Position numbers and translations under genes: made by a program. Shown one piece after another: positions 32,126 to 41,629 of a DNA stretch of 64,000 nt; the first letter of the stretch is position 1, and the number at the start of each line of letters is the position of its first letter. The stretch spans positions 1 through 64,000 of the IMG/VR virus record IMGVR_UViG_3300044695_005922; one strand, written 5' to 3'. The stretch comes from a virus. Under the pieces are notes generated by a model that saw nothing but the letters and a program-made list of their open reading frames with translations, was not told where the DNA came from and did no database searches.

Positions 32126-33433
32126 ATGACAGGCAAACCGTTATGTATAGTTAGAGCACCATGCCAGACTCGTTCTGGTTATGGTGATATGAGTAGAGAC
32201 ATTATCCGTCACATCATTGAATGGGATAAGTTTGATGTGAAGGTGCATAGTGTACCGTGGGGTGATACTCCTATGAATGCACTGGATGAAACTAATCCAA
32301 AGGACAAAATGATTTTGGATAGAATCATTCGTGGTGGACAATTACCACAACCGTCATTGTATGTTACCATTACGATTCCAACAGAATTTGAACCGTTAGG
32401 AAAGTACAATATCGGTATAACCGCCGGCATTGAAACCACCGTGGCTTCTGCTGAATGGATACAAGCATGTAATAAAATGGATTTAGTACTAACTATTTCC
32501 GAACACTCAAAGAATGTTTTTCATTTCTCAAAGTACTCACAGCAAGATCAACAAGGTAATATCATTGGTGAACTAGCAGTCACCAAACCAATTGAAGTAT
32601 TACACAATTGTATTGATAATAACATATTTAAGAAAATTGAATATGATTTTAATTTAGAGCCAAAAATACGAGAAACATTGGATAGCATTCCAGAGAAATT
32701 CTGTTATCTTTTCGTTGGTCACTGGCTCCGTGGTGAATTTGGAGAGGACCGTAAGAATGTTGCACTGTTGGTGAAAATATTCCTTGAAACATTCCGACAA
32801 GTTCCAGAAAAAGAAAAGCCTGCGCTTATTTTAAAAACTAGTAGTGCTGGATTTTCTATCTTGGACAGAGAAGATATATTAAAGAAAATCGAACAAATCA
32901 AGAAATCTGTTACTTTGAACGCTGGACAGAGCATGCCGAATATTTATTTATTGCATGGTGAGTTAACAGACAAAGAAATGAATTCGTTATATAACCACTC
33001 AAAGGTAAAAGCACACGTAAGCTTAACCAAGGGTGAAGGATTTGGTAGACCATTACTCGAAGCATCAATTAGTGGTAAACCCGTAATCGCATCTGGATGG
33101 AGTGGTCAACTTGATTTCTTGGATAAAGACAATTCATTACTAATTGGTGGTGAACTCAAACCTATCCACGAAAGTTCTGTGTGGGACGGTGTATTGATTC
33201 GGGAGTCTACGTGGTTCGCTCCTGATATGAACCAGTCAGCAAACGCAATGTACGCCGTATTTAAGAATTACAGTAATTTTAAAAAGAAGGCACAGTTGTT
33301 AGCAAAACAAAATGTTAAGAAGTTCTCGTATCAAACTATTTTTAACAGAACAGTTGAGTTGTTAGACAAATATGTTCCACAATTTTCCGTTGAAACTAAA
33401 TTGGTTCTTCCAACATTAAAGAAAATTAACTAA
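32126..33433 (+). CDS. Glycosyltransferase family 4-like (GT-B)
   Basis: A 435-residue GT-B enzyme, one base after the preceding transferase. RAPCQTRSGYGDMSRDII is the N-terminal loop; CYLFVGHWLRGEFGEDRKNV starts the C-domain; HVSLTKGEGFGRPLLEASIS is the donor-binding motif with the conserved Glu. It diverges enough from its neighbour to use a different acceptor. Probably part of the same glycan pathway as the genes up to 49 kb. Confidence 0.8.
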   Translation: MTGKPLCIVRAPCQTRSGYGDMSRDIIRHIIEWDKFDVKVHSVPWGDTPMNALDETNPKDKMILDRIIRGGQLPQPSLYVTITIPTEFEPLGKYNIGITAGIETTVASAEWIQACNKMDLVLTISEHSKNVFHFSKYSQQDQQGNIIGELAVTKPIEVLHNCIDNNIFKKIEYDFNLEPKIRETLDSIPEKFCYLFVGHWLRGEFGEDRKNVALLVKIFLETFRQVPEKEKPALILKTSSAGFSILDREDILKKIEQIKKSVTLNAGQSMPNIYLLHGELTDKEMNSLYNHSKVKAHVSLTKGEGFGRPLLEASISGKPVIASGWSGQLDFLDKDNSLLIGGELKPIHESSVWDGVLIRESTWFAPDMNQSANAMYAVFKNYSNFKKKAQLLAKQNVKKFSYQTIFNRTVELLDKYVPQFSVETKLVLPTLKKIN

Positions 33434-33816
33434 TGGCAATAGAAGGGTATAAAGGTACATTAGGTGTTCGTACTTTCGTTTCTCGAAAAGATTTGACTAC
33501 TGGCAAAGTGGTGCAGTTTACCTATGATAATGAGCAGAAATATGCACTCGTACTCAATCCCAATTGGGAAGGTAAAATGCACGCTTTGTCACTGGGTTCT
33601 TTAACACCAGAAAAACTTGGTCAAATATTTAAATTGATTGGTGATGAAACTGATACTCAGGTAATTTACGACCGTTTCAAAAACTCAAATTTCGTTGGTG
33701 ACAGACCCTATCGAACCTATTTATTAACGAAGATATCTACGTTACGTGAAGTATTCATTAAGAAAACTGTGTTAAAGACAGAAGAAAACGTAACGGAGAA
33801 TATGTATGGGGAATAA
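33433..33816 (+). CDS. Hypothetical phage protein, 127 aa
   Basis: Starts on the previous stop base. Contains YALVLNPNWEGKMHALSLGS and a C-terminal region with VGDRPYRTYLLTKISTLREV. I recall similar small proteins in T4-like phages but know no function. Basic, no membrane segment. Confidence 0.65.
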   Translation: MAIEGYKGTLGVRTFVSRKDLTTGKVVQFTYDNEQKYALVLNPNWEGKMHALSLGSLTPEKLGQIFKLIGDETDTQVIYDRFKNSNFVGDRPYRTYLLTKISTLREVFIKKTVLKTEENVTENMYGE

Positions 33817-33952
33817 TGTTATAACAGAACACCCATTAACCGAATTGAAACACGATAGAATAAACTTAAAAAGATATATACCAGAAAAAGAATGGTGGAC
33901 TGTTTGGTACTACATCTGTACTGGTAAACACGTAGCAGTAGCAAAAGAATAA
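33806..33952 (+). CDS. Small protein, 48 aa
   Basis: Overlaps the preceding gene by 11 bases with ACGGAGA upstream. The product ends KEWWTVWYYICTGKHVAVAK, an aromatic C-terminal half. No family recognised. The next gene starts 24 bases later behind AGGAAGGG. Confidence 0.5.
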   Translation: MGNNVITEHPLTELKHDRINLKRYIPEKEWWTVWYYICTGKHVAVAKE

Positions 33953-33976
33953 AACTAATACAATAGGAAGGGTTAC

Positions 33977-34996
33977 ATGACAGAAGAAGGTAACGTTAGT
34001 AAAAAACCACTGAGCACAGCGGATAAAGTCGCTGTGGTACTCGGTGGTTGTGGTTTTATAGGCCACCACCTCGCACGACGATTACAGAAGGAAGGTTACT
34101 GGGTTCGTGTGGCAGATATTAAACTTCCAGAACATTGTGATGTAAACACATTTGCAGACGATGTTGTACACGGAGATTTATCGGATTATCAAACATGCTT
34201 GAACGCATTAAGTTTGGGTCGTACCGATGTCGAAGTATATCAATTAGCTGCTGATATGGGTGGGGCATCATACATCTTTACTGGTGAGCATGACGCAAAT
34301 GTAATGACCAACTCGGCGTTAATCAATTTAAATACATTGAAAGCAATGGTGACGTTGGGATTAAAACGAGTATTCTATTCGTCATCGGCGTGTATCTATC
34401 CAGAGCATAACCAGTTAGACCCAGATAATCCAAACTGTGAAGAAAGTTCAGCATATCCAGCAAACCCAGATAGTGAATATGGATGGGAAAAATTATTCAG
34501 TGAACGATTGTACATGTCGTACAAGCGTAACTTCGGCATAGAACCACGCATTGCTCGTTTCCATAATGTATATGGTGTAGAAGGGACATGGGAAGGTGGT
34601 CGTGAAAAGGCACCTGCTGCGATGTGCAGAAAGATTGCTCAGACACCAGAAGGTGGTTCAATTGATATGTTTGGTGACGGAAAGCAAACCCGTTCATTCC
34701 TTTATGTAGATGAATGTGTCGAAGGTATCTTACGGCTAACCCATTCAGATTTTACTGGTCCTGTTAATATCGGTTCGGAAGAAATGATTTCAATTAACGA
34801 TTTTGCTTATATGATTATGGGCATCGCTGGTAAGAAGTTAACTATTAATCACGTTCCAGGTCCGTTAGGGGTTCGTGGACGTTCCTCCGACAATCGGTTG
34901 ATTCGTCAACACCTCAATTGGGAGCCAAATTCTCCATTGGTTGACGGCATTACCAAAACATATCACTGGATTAACGAACAGGTTACCTCTATATGA
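33977..34996 (+). CDS. GDP-mannose 3,5-epimerase-like NAD-dependent epimerase
   Basis: A 339-residue short-chain epimerase. The NAD loop is VVLGGCGFIGHHLARRL; QLAADMGGASYIFTG is characteristic of GDP-mannose 3,5-epimerases; SSSACIYPE and SEYGWEKLFSERLY give the catalytic Ser/Cys and Tyr-x3-Lys; REKAPAAMCRK and GDGKQTRSFLYVDE complete the pattern. The family turns GDP-mannose into GDP-L-galactose or GDP-L-gulose. A family-11 transferase, which handles L-fucose-like sugars, follows at once, so an L-galactose-containing glycan is a reasonable inference. Confidence 0.8.
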   Translation: MTEEGNVSKKPLSTADKVAVVLGGCGFIGHHLARRLQKEGYWVRVADIKLPEHCDVNTFADDVVHGDLSDYQTCLNALSLGRTDVEVYQLAADMGGASYIFTGEHDANVMTNSALINLNTLKAMVTLGLKRVFYSSSACIYPEHNQLDPDNPNCEESSAYPANPDSEYGWEKLFSERLYMSYKRNFGIEPRIARFHNVYGVEGTWEGGREKAPAAMCRKIAQTPEGGSIDMFGDGKQTRSFLYVDECVEGILRLTHSDFTGPVNIGSEEMISINDFAYMIMGIAGKKLTINHVPGPLGVRGRSSDNRLIRQHLNWEPNSPLVDGITKTYHWINEQVTSI

Positions 34997-35829
34997 TTAC
35001 GCATGTCGGTATAGGAAACTCTGGGAGATTTGGTAACCAAATGTTTCAAATGGCTGCACTCATTGGTATCGCAGAAAAGAACGGATATGATGTAAAAATT
35101 CCAATAGAAAATACTGGTGATAACTTCGTATTTTATGATTTAGCAAAGCAGCAAGCAGAACCAACTGGTATGGAACTTCGTAGACCATTTCTTATTCCCG
35201 ACAGTTACTTTGCACCAATGGCAGAAATTTCAGATGTTGTCAAGCAACGATACCAAGAACAATTCTTTCATTTTAATGGTGCAGCATTAGATATTCCAGA
35301 CAATATTGATATTGCTGGGTTCTTTCAAAGTGAAAAGTATTTCAAACATGCAGAACAAAAAGTCCGTGAAGTATTTACCTTCCGTCCAGAAATTCGACAG
35401 CAAGCTGAATTAGAACTGGCAAAGGTAAAGGATGATGCACCACGAGTATCTATCCACGTTCGTCGTGGAGATTACGTGGCAAACTCTGCAAACCATACGG
35501 TCACTGGAATGGAATACTATGCGGAGGCTATCAACAAGTTCTTCTCGAAAGAACCTTATCGGTTTGTAGTATTCTCCGATGATCCAGAATGGTGTAAGGA
35601 AATGTTCGAAGGTGGGTATATTGTAGATATCAATAACTCATATGTAGAAATGTGTATGATGAGTATGTGTGACCATCACATCATTGCAAATAGTTCGTTT
35701 AGTTGGTGGGGAGCATGGTTAAATCCAAACCCCAAGAAGATTGTAACCGCACCGTCACAGTGGTTCGGACCAAACCTTCGTCATAACAGTATTATAGACC
35801 TTCTACCAAGTGAGTGGTTTTGGATATGA
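34993..35829 (+). CDS. Alpha-1,2-fucosyltransferase-like, family GT11
   Basis: A 278-residue GT11 enzyme. GRFGNQMFQMAALIGIAEKN is the N-terminal signature, SIHVRRGDYV is the HxRRxD motif that binds the GDP-sugar, FVVFSDDPEWCKEMF and NSSFSWWGAWLNPNP are the other conserved blocks. GT11 enzymes add L-fucose in alpha-1,2 linkage; L-galactose differs only by a 6-hydroxyl, so the GDP-mannose epimerase product is a plausible donor. It overlaps that gene by four bases. Confidence 0.8.
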   Translation: MITHVGIGNSGRFGNQMFQMAALIGIAEKNGYDVKIPIENTGDNFVFYDLAKQQAEPTGMELRRPFLIPDSYFAPMAEISDVVKQRYQEQFFHFNGAALDIPDNIDIAGFFQSEKYFKHAEQKVREVFTFRPEIRQQAELELAKVKDDAPRVSIHVRRGDYVANSANHTVTGMEYYAEAINKFFSKEPYRFVVFSDDPEWCKEMFEGGYIVDINNSYVEMCMMSMCDHHIIANSSFSWWGAWLNPNPKKIVTAPSQWFGPNLRHNSIIDLLPSEWFWI

Positions 35830-36425
35830 GATTAAAAGAATTTTACTACCAGATGGAAGATATTCCTGACATTGGTTTGTCTGACAAAGGAGATAGACAT
35901 CCATTACATAAGCATTTTTATATTGATGCTTATGATGCATTATTCTCTGCATGGAAAGATGAACCTGTTCAATTGATGGAATTGGGTATTGCATCTGGTG
36001 CAAGTCTGTTGATGTGGTCGCAGTATTTTACAAAGGGTATAATTACCGGACTTGATATTGTAGAACCTGTACGAAAGGATTATCTTTCAACGTTACCTAA
36101 TGTTAATATGATATTTGGTGACGCATATGATGAAGATAATGGTAACTATCTAGTACAGAACTTACCGAAGCAAGATGTGTTTATTGAAGATGGTGCACAT
36201 GATATTGATAACCAAGTCAAAGCAATATTAAAATACCACGCACTTGTAAAACCAGGTGGATATTATATCTGTGAGGATATGTACTTACCAAATCTATTTG
36301 ATTATTTAACTCGTGGTGTATATATGATACCCGACCGTAACTATGCAGTAACCATACTAGATCAACACATGCGTCCGAACGGACTCGCAGATGATGTGAT
36401 GATTATAATACAGTTCTTTAATTAA
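35826..36425 (+). CDS. Class I SAM methyltransferase, sugar-modifying type
   Basis: Start at 35826 in an ATGA overlap. The 199-residue protein has LMELGIASGASLLMWSQYF as SAM loop, ITGLDIVEP as the acidic strand, and VFIEDGAHDIDNQ with YHALVKPGGYYICEDMY. This resembles sugar O-methyltransferases of the MycE and macrocin type. It may methylate a residue in the glycan made by neighbouring transferases. Confidence 0.65.
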   Translation: MRLKEFYYQMEDIPDIGLSDKGDRHPLHKHFYIDAYDALFSAWKDEPVQLMELGIASGASLLMWSQYFTKGIITGLDIVEPVRKDYLSTLPNVNMIFGDAYDEDNGNYLVQNLPKQDVFIEDGAHDIDNQVKAILKYHALVKPGGYYICEDMYLPNLFDYLTRGVYMIPDRNYAVTILDQHMRPNGLADDVMIIIQFFN

Positions 36426-36426
36426 T

Positions 36427-37197
36427 ATGAAAATAGCACTTTGTTTATCTGGCCAACCTCGTGGATTGCCTTTGTCATTAAAAATGTTAAAGGCAAACCT
36501 CGTTGGTATAGAAGATATGGATATCTTCTTACACGCATGGTTTGACCCAAATACTATTGGTCAACCATACGATAGTGCGCAAGCACATCAACAAGGTAGA
36601 GTAGGATTGGTTCATCCACAAACGGAAGAGATGTTACTCAGTCTTAATCCAAAAGATTATATCTTTGAACCACAGAAGGAATTTCCATTCGCACGTAGGT
36701 TCACATCACCACCAGAAGCAAATCAAGAACGTATGGCTAGTATCTTCTATTCAATCTATACAGCGAATATGTTGAAGAAGCGATACGAACTGTTAAATGG
36801 ATTTGAATATGATTTGGTGATTCGTGCAAGATATGATTTGTGGTACGAGAATCCTATCAATGTAATGGATTATTTGGAACAATCACGAACACATATCGTC
36901 ACCGCAGATAAGTTTCAGGGGATTCGTAATGACCCAAACTTTCATCAAGGTGGATATACGATGACGGATATATTCGCATTCTCCACATCAAAGAATATGG
37001 ATGTGTTCTGTGACACCTATCCACACTTTTCCTTTATCCATTCACAGATTCAGATTCCCTATGGTGAAAACTATATCGGATATCGTGTACGAGTAATGGG
37101 TGGAATCGAAGCATACTGTGCTCCGTTCAACTACGAAATCATGCATCGTGTAGTAAATATCAACAATATAGAAGAATTGGAAAAGCAGTACGCATGA
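36427..37197 (+). CDS. Putative glycosyltransferase-like glycan protein, 256 aa
   Basis: Opens KIALCLSGQPRGLPLSLKML and contains DIFLHAWFDPN and EYDLVIRARYDLWYENPI. This pattern occurs in uncharacterised proteins of surface-polysaccharide loci and large viruses. The acidic RARYD segment could play the part of a DxD motif. The neighbouring gene at 37194 is a diverged copy. Biochemical role unknown. Confidence 0.5.
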   Translation: MKIALCLSGQPRGLPLSLKMLKANLVGIEDMDIFLHAWFDPNTIGQPYDSAQAHQQGRVGLVHPQTEEMLLSLNPKDYIFEPQKEFPFARRFTSPPEANQERMASIFYSIYTANMLKKRYELLNGFEYDLVIRARYDLWYENPINVMDYLEQSRTHIVTADKFQGIRNDPNFHQGGYTMTDIFAFSTSKNMDVFCDTYPHFSFIHSQIQIPYGENYIGYRVRVMGGIEAYCAPFNYEIMHRVVNINNIEELEKQYA

Positions 37198-37976
37198 AGA
37201 TAGGAGTATGTTTATCTGGACATTATAGAAATTTTGATTATAATTACGATTCTTGGGATAAATTATTATTCTCAAAACACGATTGTGATGTATTTTTACA
37301 TACGTGGGATGTGATGGGAAATCGTAAAAAATCAGATGATGTACACGTTGTAGAGAACCTAGACAAATTAATACATACAGAAACAGAGTTAAAACAAAAA
37401 TATAATCTTACCGATGTAGTAATACAACCTTACGAAGAACCACTACAAGAATTTTTAGATAAAAGTAAGAGAGTTAGAAAACTACGAAACGAGGCAGGTG
37501 TATCACAAAACAGTATAGATTGGACAACTCGACGAGTAACTCATCTATACTCTATGTGGTACAAAGCATTAAAGTGTTTTGAGTTATTAGAGTCACACAG
37601 TACAGATTATGATTTGGTAATAAAATGTAGACCAGATATTAAATTAAAAGACAGTTTTAATTTAGACGATATAGATTTGGAATGTATTAATTGGCCGTGG
37701 TATAACTCAACAAAAGAACACTACTCAGAACCACACGATTACTATGCTGTGGGTAATTTTGATAATATGAAAGTATACAATAACTTGTATAATCATATAG
37801 AAGAGATGGAATCTGTATTAGAACTAGAAAAACCAACACGTTCAGCAGGGAATAACGTAGAGATACCAGGTGTAGATAGGTTTTTGAATCCACATACATT
37901 ATTATTTTTTTACGTAAAACATATGGGACTACCATACAATACAGTAATAAATCATTTAGAATTGACGCGAGGATAG
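37194..37976 (+). CDS. Putative glycosyltransferase-like glycan protein, 260 aa
   Basis: Paralogue of the previous gene: KIGVCLSGHYRNFDYNYDSW, CDVFLHTWDVMG and DYDLVIKCRPDIKLKD align with its blocks. Much more AT-rich at third positions than the copy at 36427, suggesting the two came from different sources rather than from a recent tandem duplication. The start overlaps the preceding stop. Confidence 0.5.
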   Translation: MKIGVCLSGHYRNFDYNYDSWDKLLFSKHDCDVFLHTWDVMGNRKKSDDVHVVENLDKLIHTETELKQKYNLTDVVIQPYEEPLQEFLDKSKRVRKLRNEAGVSQNSIDWTTRRVTHLYSMWYKALKCFELLESHSTDYDLVIKCRPDIKLKDSFNLDDIDLECINWPWYNSTKEHYSEPHDYYAVGNFDNMKVYNNLYNHIEEMESVLELEKPTRSAGNNVEIPGVDRFLNPHTLLFFYVKHMGLPYNTVINHLELTRG

Positions 37977-37977
37977 G

Positions 37978-38847
37978 ATGAGAACAGATTTTACACCAGA
38001 TAACGTTGAACTTTGGATTTCCAACTGGCGCCGAAAGGAATTGATGGATGGATTCGCACGTGAATGGTTAAATACATTTGATTTCGAACGAGTTAACATC
38101 ATCACCAATCATTCATCAGTCACCATTGATGACTTCGCAGATGATATTAAACCTCGTGTTAAGATTTGGAATAATGTGATGAGACACGATTACGCAATCG
38201 GTCCTATGGTTGAAAACTACAATCAAGCATATGTTCACACTTTTCTTTCCGGTAAAAAATATTGTATAACTGCTCACGACAATATGATTATTAAGGATGG
38301 GTGGGTTGACATTATCAAGCAAACCGATTATGATTTATATATGGCCCCACAAGGTGACCAAGTTACCTTAATGACATTGGAAGGATTACGATTTTTCGGA
38401 TGGTGGGATGAACGGTACGCTACAAACGGAAACCACGAATTGGATTTCAGTACACGAGCGTTACGTAGAGATTTGGGACACAACAGAGCATCGTTGATTG
38501 ATTATCACGCATGGCATAACTGGCCCGAACAAATAAACGTAGAGGGTCAGATAGTTAGTCCAATATGTAGAAAGGGACATTTAGAATATGGAGATGGATT
38601 CCCATATCTTAGGTGGAATGATGTAGGGTTGGATAAATACTGGACACGAGCAAGTAAGCATGTAGTTCCACAATGCGGAGCAAAAACACAAAAGTTTGAG
38701 AAGCTGACTTGGAATGATAGAAAGTGGCGAGGACAGTCACCAAACACGTTTGAAAACTTCGTAAACGGGCCGACCGAAGAAGAAATTGATTGGTATCCGT
38801 GGTTAGACATAAATTCATTAGACTTCGACATTTGTAAAATCGTATAA
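37978..38847 (+). CDS. Putative glycosyltransferase, 289 aa
   Basis: VELWISNWRRKELMDGF at the start and KYCITAHDNMIIKDGWVDII in the middle suggest a GT-A-type enzyme, with HDN in the place of DxD. FFGWWDERYATNGNHELDFS resembles the acceptor-side GWxDE segment of family 2 enzymes. The assignment is tentative. It is the last gene before the sugar-phosphate cassette. Confidence 0.45.
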   Translation: MRTDFTPDNVELWISNWRRKELMDGFAREWLNTFDFERVNIITNHSSVTIDDFADDIKPRVKIWNNVMRHDYAIGPMVENYNQAYVHTFLSGKKYCITAHDNMIIKDGWVDIIKQTDYDLYMAPQGDQVTLMTLEGLRFFGWWDERYATNGNHELDFSTRALRRDLGHNRASLIDYHAWHNWPEQINVEGQIVSPICRKGHLEYGDGFPYLRWNDVGLDKYWTRASKHVVPQCGAKTQKFEKLTWNDRKWRGQSPNTFENFVNGPTEEEIDWYPWLDINSLDFDICKIV

Positions 38848-38859
38848 GGGGAAAGGTAA

Positions 38860-39495
38860 ATGTTATCAGAAAAAATTAAAATAGTACTGGAAGATATCCG
38901 TAACGGTAAACCAATCATCGTCGTAGATAGTTACGATAGAGAAAATGAAGGTGATTTGATGATTGCCGCCGAAAAAGCAACACCAGAAACACTGGCTTTT
39001 ATTGCACGCGAAGCCCGTGGAATTATGTGTATTCCTACACCAAAGTTTATGTTAGACCGTTTGGAAATTCCAATGAGTCCATCTAACAATAACGATAAGT
39101 TCTCGACTCCATTCACCGTCAGTATTGACGCACGTGATGGTGTCACTACGGGTGTAAGTGTGGAAGATCGTATGGTCACGATTGGATTGGTATTAGATGA
39201 AAACACCAAACCAGAACAACTCGCATACCCAGGTCACTTGTTCCCACTTCGCCCTCGTCCTGGTTTGTTGAAGGAACGGCAAGGTCATACCGAAGCATCT
39301 GTTCAACTTGCTATGATGGCTGGAACGAAACCAGTTGCAATCATTTGTGAGATTATGAATAATGATGGTAGTATGGCACGAGTTCCAGACCTCGTTCCTT
39401 ACGCAGAACGATGGGCATTGAATACGATTTCTATTGATGAAGTCATCGAATACTGTAATGAAATTGGTTGGGAACCACCAATTCAAGTTGGATGA
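38860..39495 (+). CDS. ribB: 3,4-dihydroxy-2-butanone 4-phosphate synthase (RibB)
   Basis: A 211-residue full-length RibB. DRENEGD at residues 26-32 carries the metal-binding Glu, PFTVSIDARDGVTTGVS contains the GVTTG loop (94-98), GHTEA (142-146) supplies the metal-binding His, and CEIMNNDGSMAR follows. RibB converts ribulose 5-phosphate to the four-carbon DHBP plus formate. No other riboflavin gene is visible nearby, and it heads a cassette of kinase, nucleotidyltransferases, HAD, transaldolase and RuBisCO-like genes. DHBP may therefore feed a glycan or nucleotide-sugar pathway instead of riboflavin. GGGGAAAGG precedes the start. Confidence 0.92.
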   Translation: MLSEKIKIVLEDIRNGKPIIVVDSYDRENEGDLMIAAEKATPETLAFIAREARGIMCIPTPKFMLDRLEIPMSPSNNNDKFSTPFTVSIDARDGVTTGVSVEDRMVTIGLVLDENTKPEQLAYPGHLFPLRPRPGLLKERQGHTEASVQLAMMAGTKPVAIICEIMNNDGSMARVPDLVPYAERWALNTISIDEVIEYCNEIGWEPPIQVG

Positions 39496-39498
39496 TTT

Positions 39499-40485
39499 AT
39501 GGAAAAGTTGGTCACACGAGCATACAATAGATTTGAAATAGATGAAACGCGAGGGGTTGTTCGGAAATTAAGTTCCACCGAACGACTTCGTGATGAGATA
39601 TTATATTATGTAAAATTACAAAAGTATCATCCATCACAAGCAGTATTTTTTCCAAGATTACTCGATCACGTAGAACCGTTGATAGCAGACTTTTGGATGG
39701 ATTTAGAATTGTATAGTTATCCAAACGTTGGTAATTATTTGTTTGGTGACAAAATTATGCCGTCGTGGTCTGAATTTTTCCTTAATTTACGAAACATCCT
39801 TGTGTCGTGGTCTAATATTAGTCCACGAGTTAAGTGGACCGACGAAGAAATTCGTGACGCGGCGTACGATATGTACATCACAAAAACAGAACGTGAGTAT
39901 GGTAATTTTTATTCTGGATGGCACGATAAGTTTGATTCGTTATTTATTGACCAAGTTCGCACACATTCAGTATACATTAACAATAAACAATACTCCATGT
40001 TCGAAGTAATCTGGCCACAAATTAAGAATTACATCGAACAAAATATGTTAACTTTTACTCCATCACTTATACACGGTGATTGTTGTTTCAGTAACATTTT
40101 ATATGGTGAGGATAAAAATATTATTCGTTTCATAGATCCTCGTGGTTCATTTGGTAAACTTGGAAATTACGGTGATATTCGATACGATATAGCCAAACTG
40201 TATCATTCATTAGACGGAACGTATGAAGCATTCATTACTGATAAGTTTAAGGTTACAGCGAATGGGAATGCCTATCAATTGGACATTAAGGATGACGGTG
40301 AACTTGATTGGGCATTGAATGAGTTTGAATATATTTTCTTTCCAATGTTTAATAAGAAGGAAATAAAAATTATCCAAGGATGTATCTTTATTGGAATGTG
40401 TGCTCGTCATTATGATAGTCTGGAAAGACAACGAGCAATGTACCTCACAGGTATAAGATTATTAAACGAGGCATTGGAATTATGA
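39499..40485 (+). CDS. APH-type small-molecule kinase
   Basis: A 328-residue phosphotransferase of the aminoglycoside/choline kinase fold. LIHGDCCFSNILY at residue 190 onward is the catalytic loop (H192-G-D194 with N199), and RFIDPRG replaces the DFG/DWE metal motif. An IRYDIAKLYHSL segment follows, as in capsule-locus kinases. It would phosphorylate a sugar, polyol or amino-alcohol. It is followed by an overlapping nucleotidyltransferase and HAD gene, a trio seen in capsule loci that make activated phospho-compounds. Confidence 0.7.
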   Translation: MEKLVTRAYNRFEIDETRGVVRKLSSTERLRDEILYYVKLQKYHPSQAVFFPRLLDHVEPLIADFWMDLELYSYPNVGNYLFGDKIMPSWSEFFLNLRNILVSWSNISPRVKWTDEEIRDAAYDMYITKTEREYGNFYSGWHDKFDSLFIDQVRTHSVYINNKQYSMFEVIWPQIKNYIEQNMLTFTPSLIHGDCCFSNILYGEDKNIIRFIDPRGSFGKLGNYGDIRYDIAKLYHSLDGTYEAFITDKFKVTANGNAYQLDIKDDGELDWALNEFEYIFFPMFNKKEIKIIQGCIFIGMCARHYDSLERQRAMYLTGIRLLNEALEL

Positions 40486-41252
40486 ACGTCTTAGTGTTAA
40501 TGGCTGGTAGGGGTCAGCGTTTTGTAAACGAAGGATACAAAGACCCAAAACCATTAATTCAAATAAATGGTAAGACAATCTTACAATGGACAACAGAATC
40601 ATGTCCATATATTCGTCACGATGGAAAGGGACAGTCGAGTAACATTCATTTATATTTTGCAGTCTTGCAAGAACATTTGGATGCTGGGTTGGATAAATTT
40701 TTATATTCCATTTACGGTCGTAACATAGAAATCATTCCGTTTAAAGAAATTACTTCGGGAAGTTTGGACACCGCAAGACAAGCAGCATCTCGTATGTGGC
40801 ACAAAACTGATGACTTATTGGTTCTTGATTCCGATAACAAATATAATCATAATGGTGTTGATGATTTTATTCGTGGTATTAAATTTAAGAGTAATGCAGT
40901 CGCGGTAGCATGTTTCGATAATCCAGACAAATCATTACCCAATAAATGGTCAAACGTTATAATTGAAGATGGAAAGGCTGTGGGTATTCGTGAAAAGGAT
41001 GATTCGTGGGTTCACCACCCAACAATGATTGGAATATTTTATTTCAGTCAAACACAATTCTTCACGGAATATGCAAAGTTTATTATGGAATTTAACAAAC
41101 CAGTTGAATTTAATGGTAACGCAGAGTATTATATGAGTATGGTGGCCTCGTATAATGTGAGTGTCGGAGTTCCAGTATACGTACATACCGTTACTGATGT
41201 GGTACCTCTTGGTACACCAGCGGACGTAAAAGCCTTTGAGGGTACATTATGA
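40482..41252 (+). CDS. Sugar-phosphate nucleotidyltransferase
   Basis: A 256-residue NTP_transferase. LVLMAGRGQRFVNEGYKDPK contains the GxGxRF...PKP nucleotide-binding signature; LLVLDSDNKYNHNGVDDFI contains the metal-binding Asp; KWSNVIIEDGKAVGIREKDD and TMIGIFYFS are the sugar-side blocks. It would couple NTP to a phosphorylated sugar or polyol, plausibly the product of the kinase directly upstream. Overlaps genes on both sides by four bases. Confidence 0.75.
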   Translation: MNVLVLMAGRGQRFVNEGYKDPKPLIQINGKTILQWTTESCPYIRHDGKGQSSNIHLYFAVLQEHLDAGLDKFLYSIYGRNIEIIPFKEITSGSLDTARQAASRMWHKTDDLLVLDSDNKYNHNGVDDFIRGIKFKSNAVAVACFDNPDKSLPNKWSNVIIEDGKAVGIREKDDSWVHHPTMIGIFYFSQTQFFTEYAKFIMEFNKPVEFNGNAEYYMSMVASYNVSVGVPVYVHTVTDVVPLGTPADVKAFEGTL

Positions 41253-41629
41253 TATTTGCATTTGACCTGGACAATACTATCTGTGAAAATAAAACGGGTG
41301 ACATGACATACGCAGATGTCAAACCATTTCCAGAAGCATTAGAAACATTACGATGGTTGAGAGAAGAAGGGCACACCATTATTCTTCATACCGCACGACA
41401 TATGAAAACTGGTGGTGGTAATCAAGGAAAAGTATTAAAGTTACAAGGTAAAGTATTATTTGATTGGTTGGAAAAGTGGGATATACCATACGATGAATTG
41501 TGGTGGAGTAAACCTCACGCCGATTTAATAATAGATGATGCAGTACATAGACATACAGATTGGGAAACCTCAATCTTAGCAATAAAAGATAGAATAAACA
41601 AAGGACCAAGAACCGTGGAGAATCCATAA
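41249..41629 (+). CDS. HAD-family phosphatase, capsule type
   Basis: A 126-residue HAD hydrolase: FDLDNTICE has the nucleophile D6 and acid D8, TIILHTARH provides motif II, and KPHADLIIDDAVHRH is the late acidic motif. Short HADs of this kind lie in capsule loci beside nucleotidyltransferases and remove phosphate from sugar phosphates. It overlaps its neighbours by one to four bases. Confidence 0.75.
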   Translation: MIFAFDLDNTICENKTGDMTYADVKPFPEALETLRWLREEGHTIILHTARHMKTGGGNQGKVLKLQGKVLFDWLEKWDIPYDELWWSKPHADLIIDDAVHRHTDWETSILAIKDRINKGPRTVENP

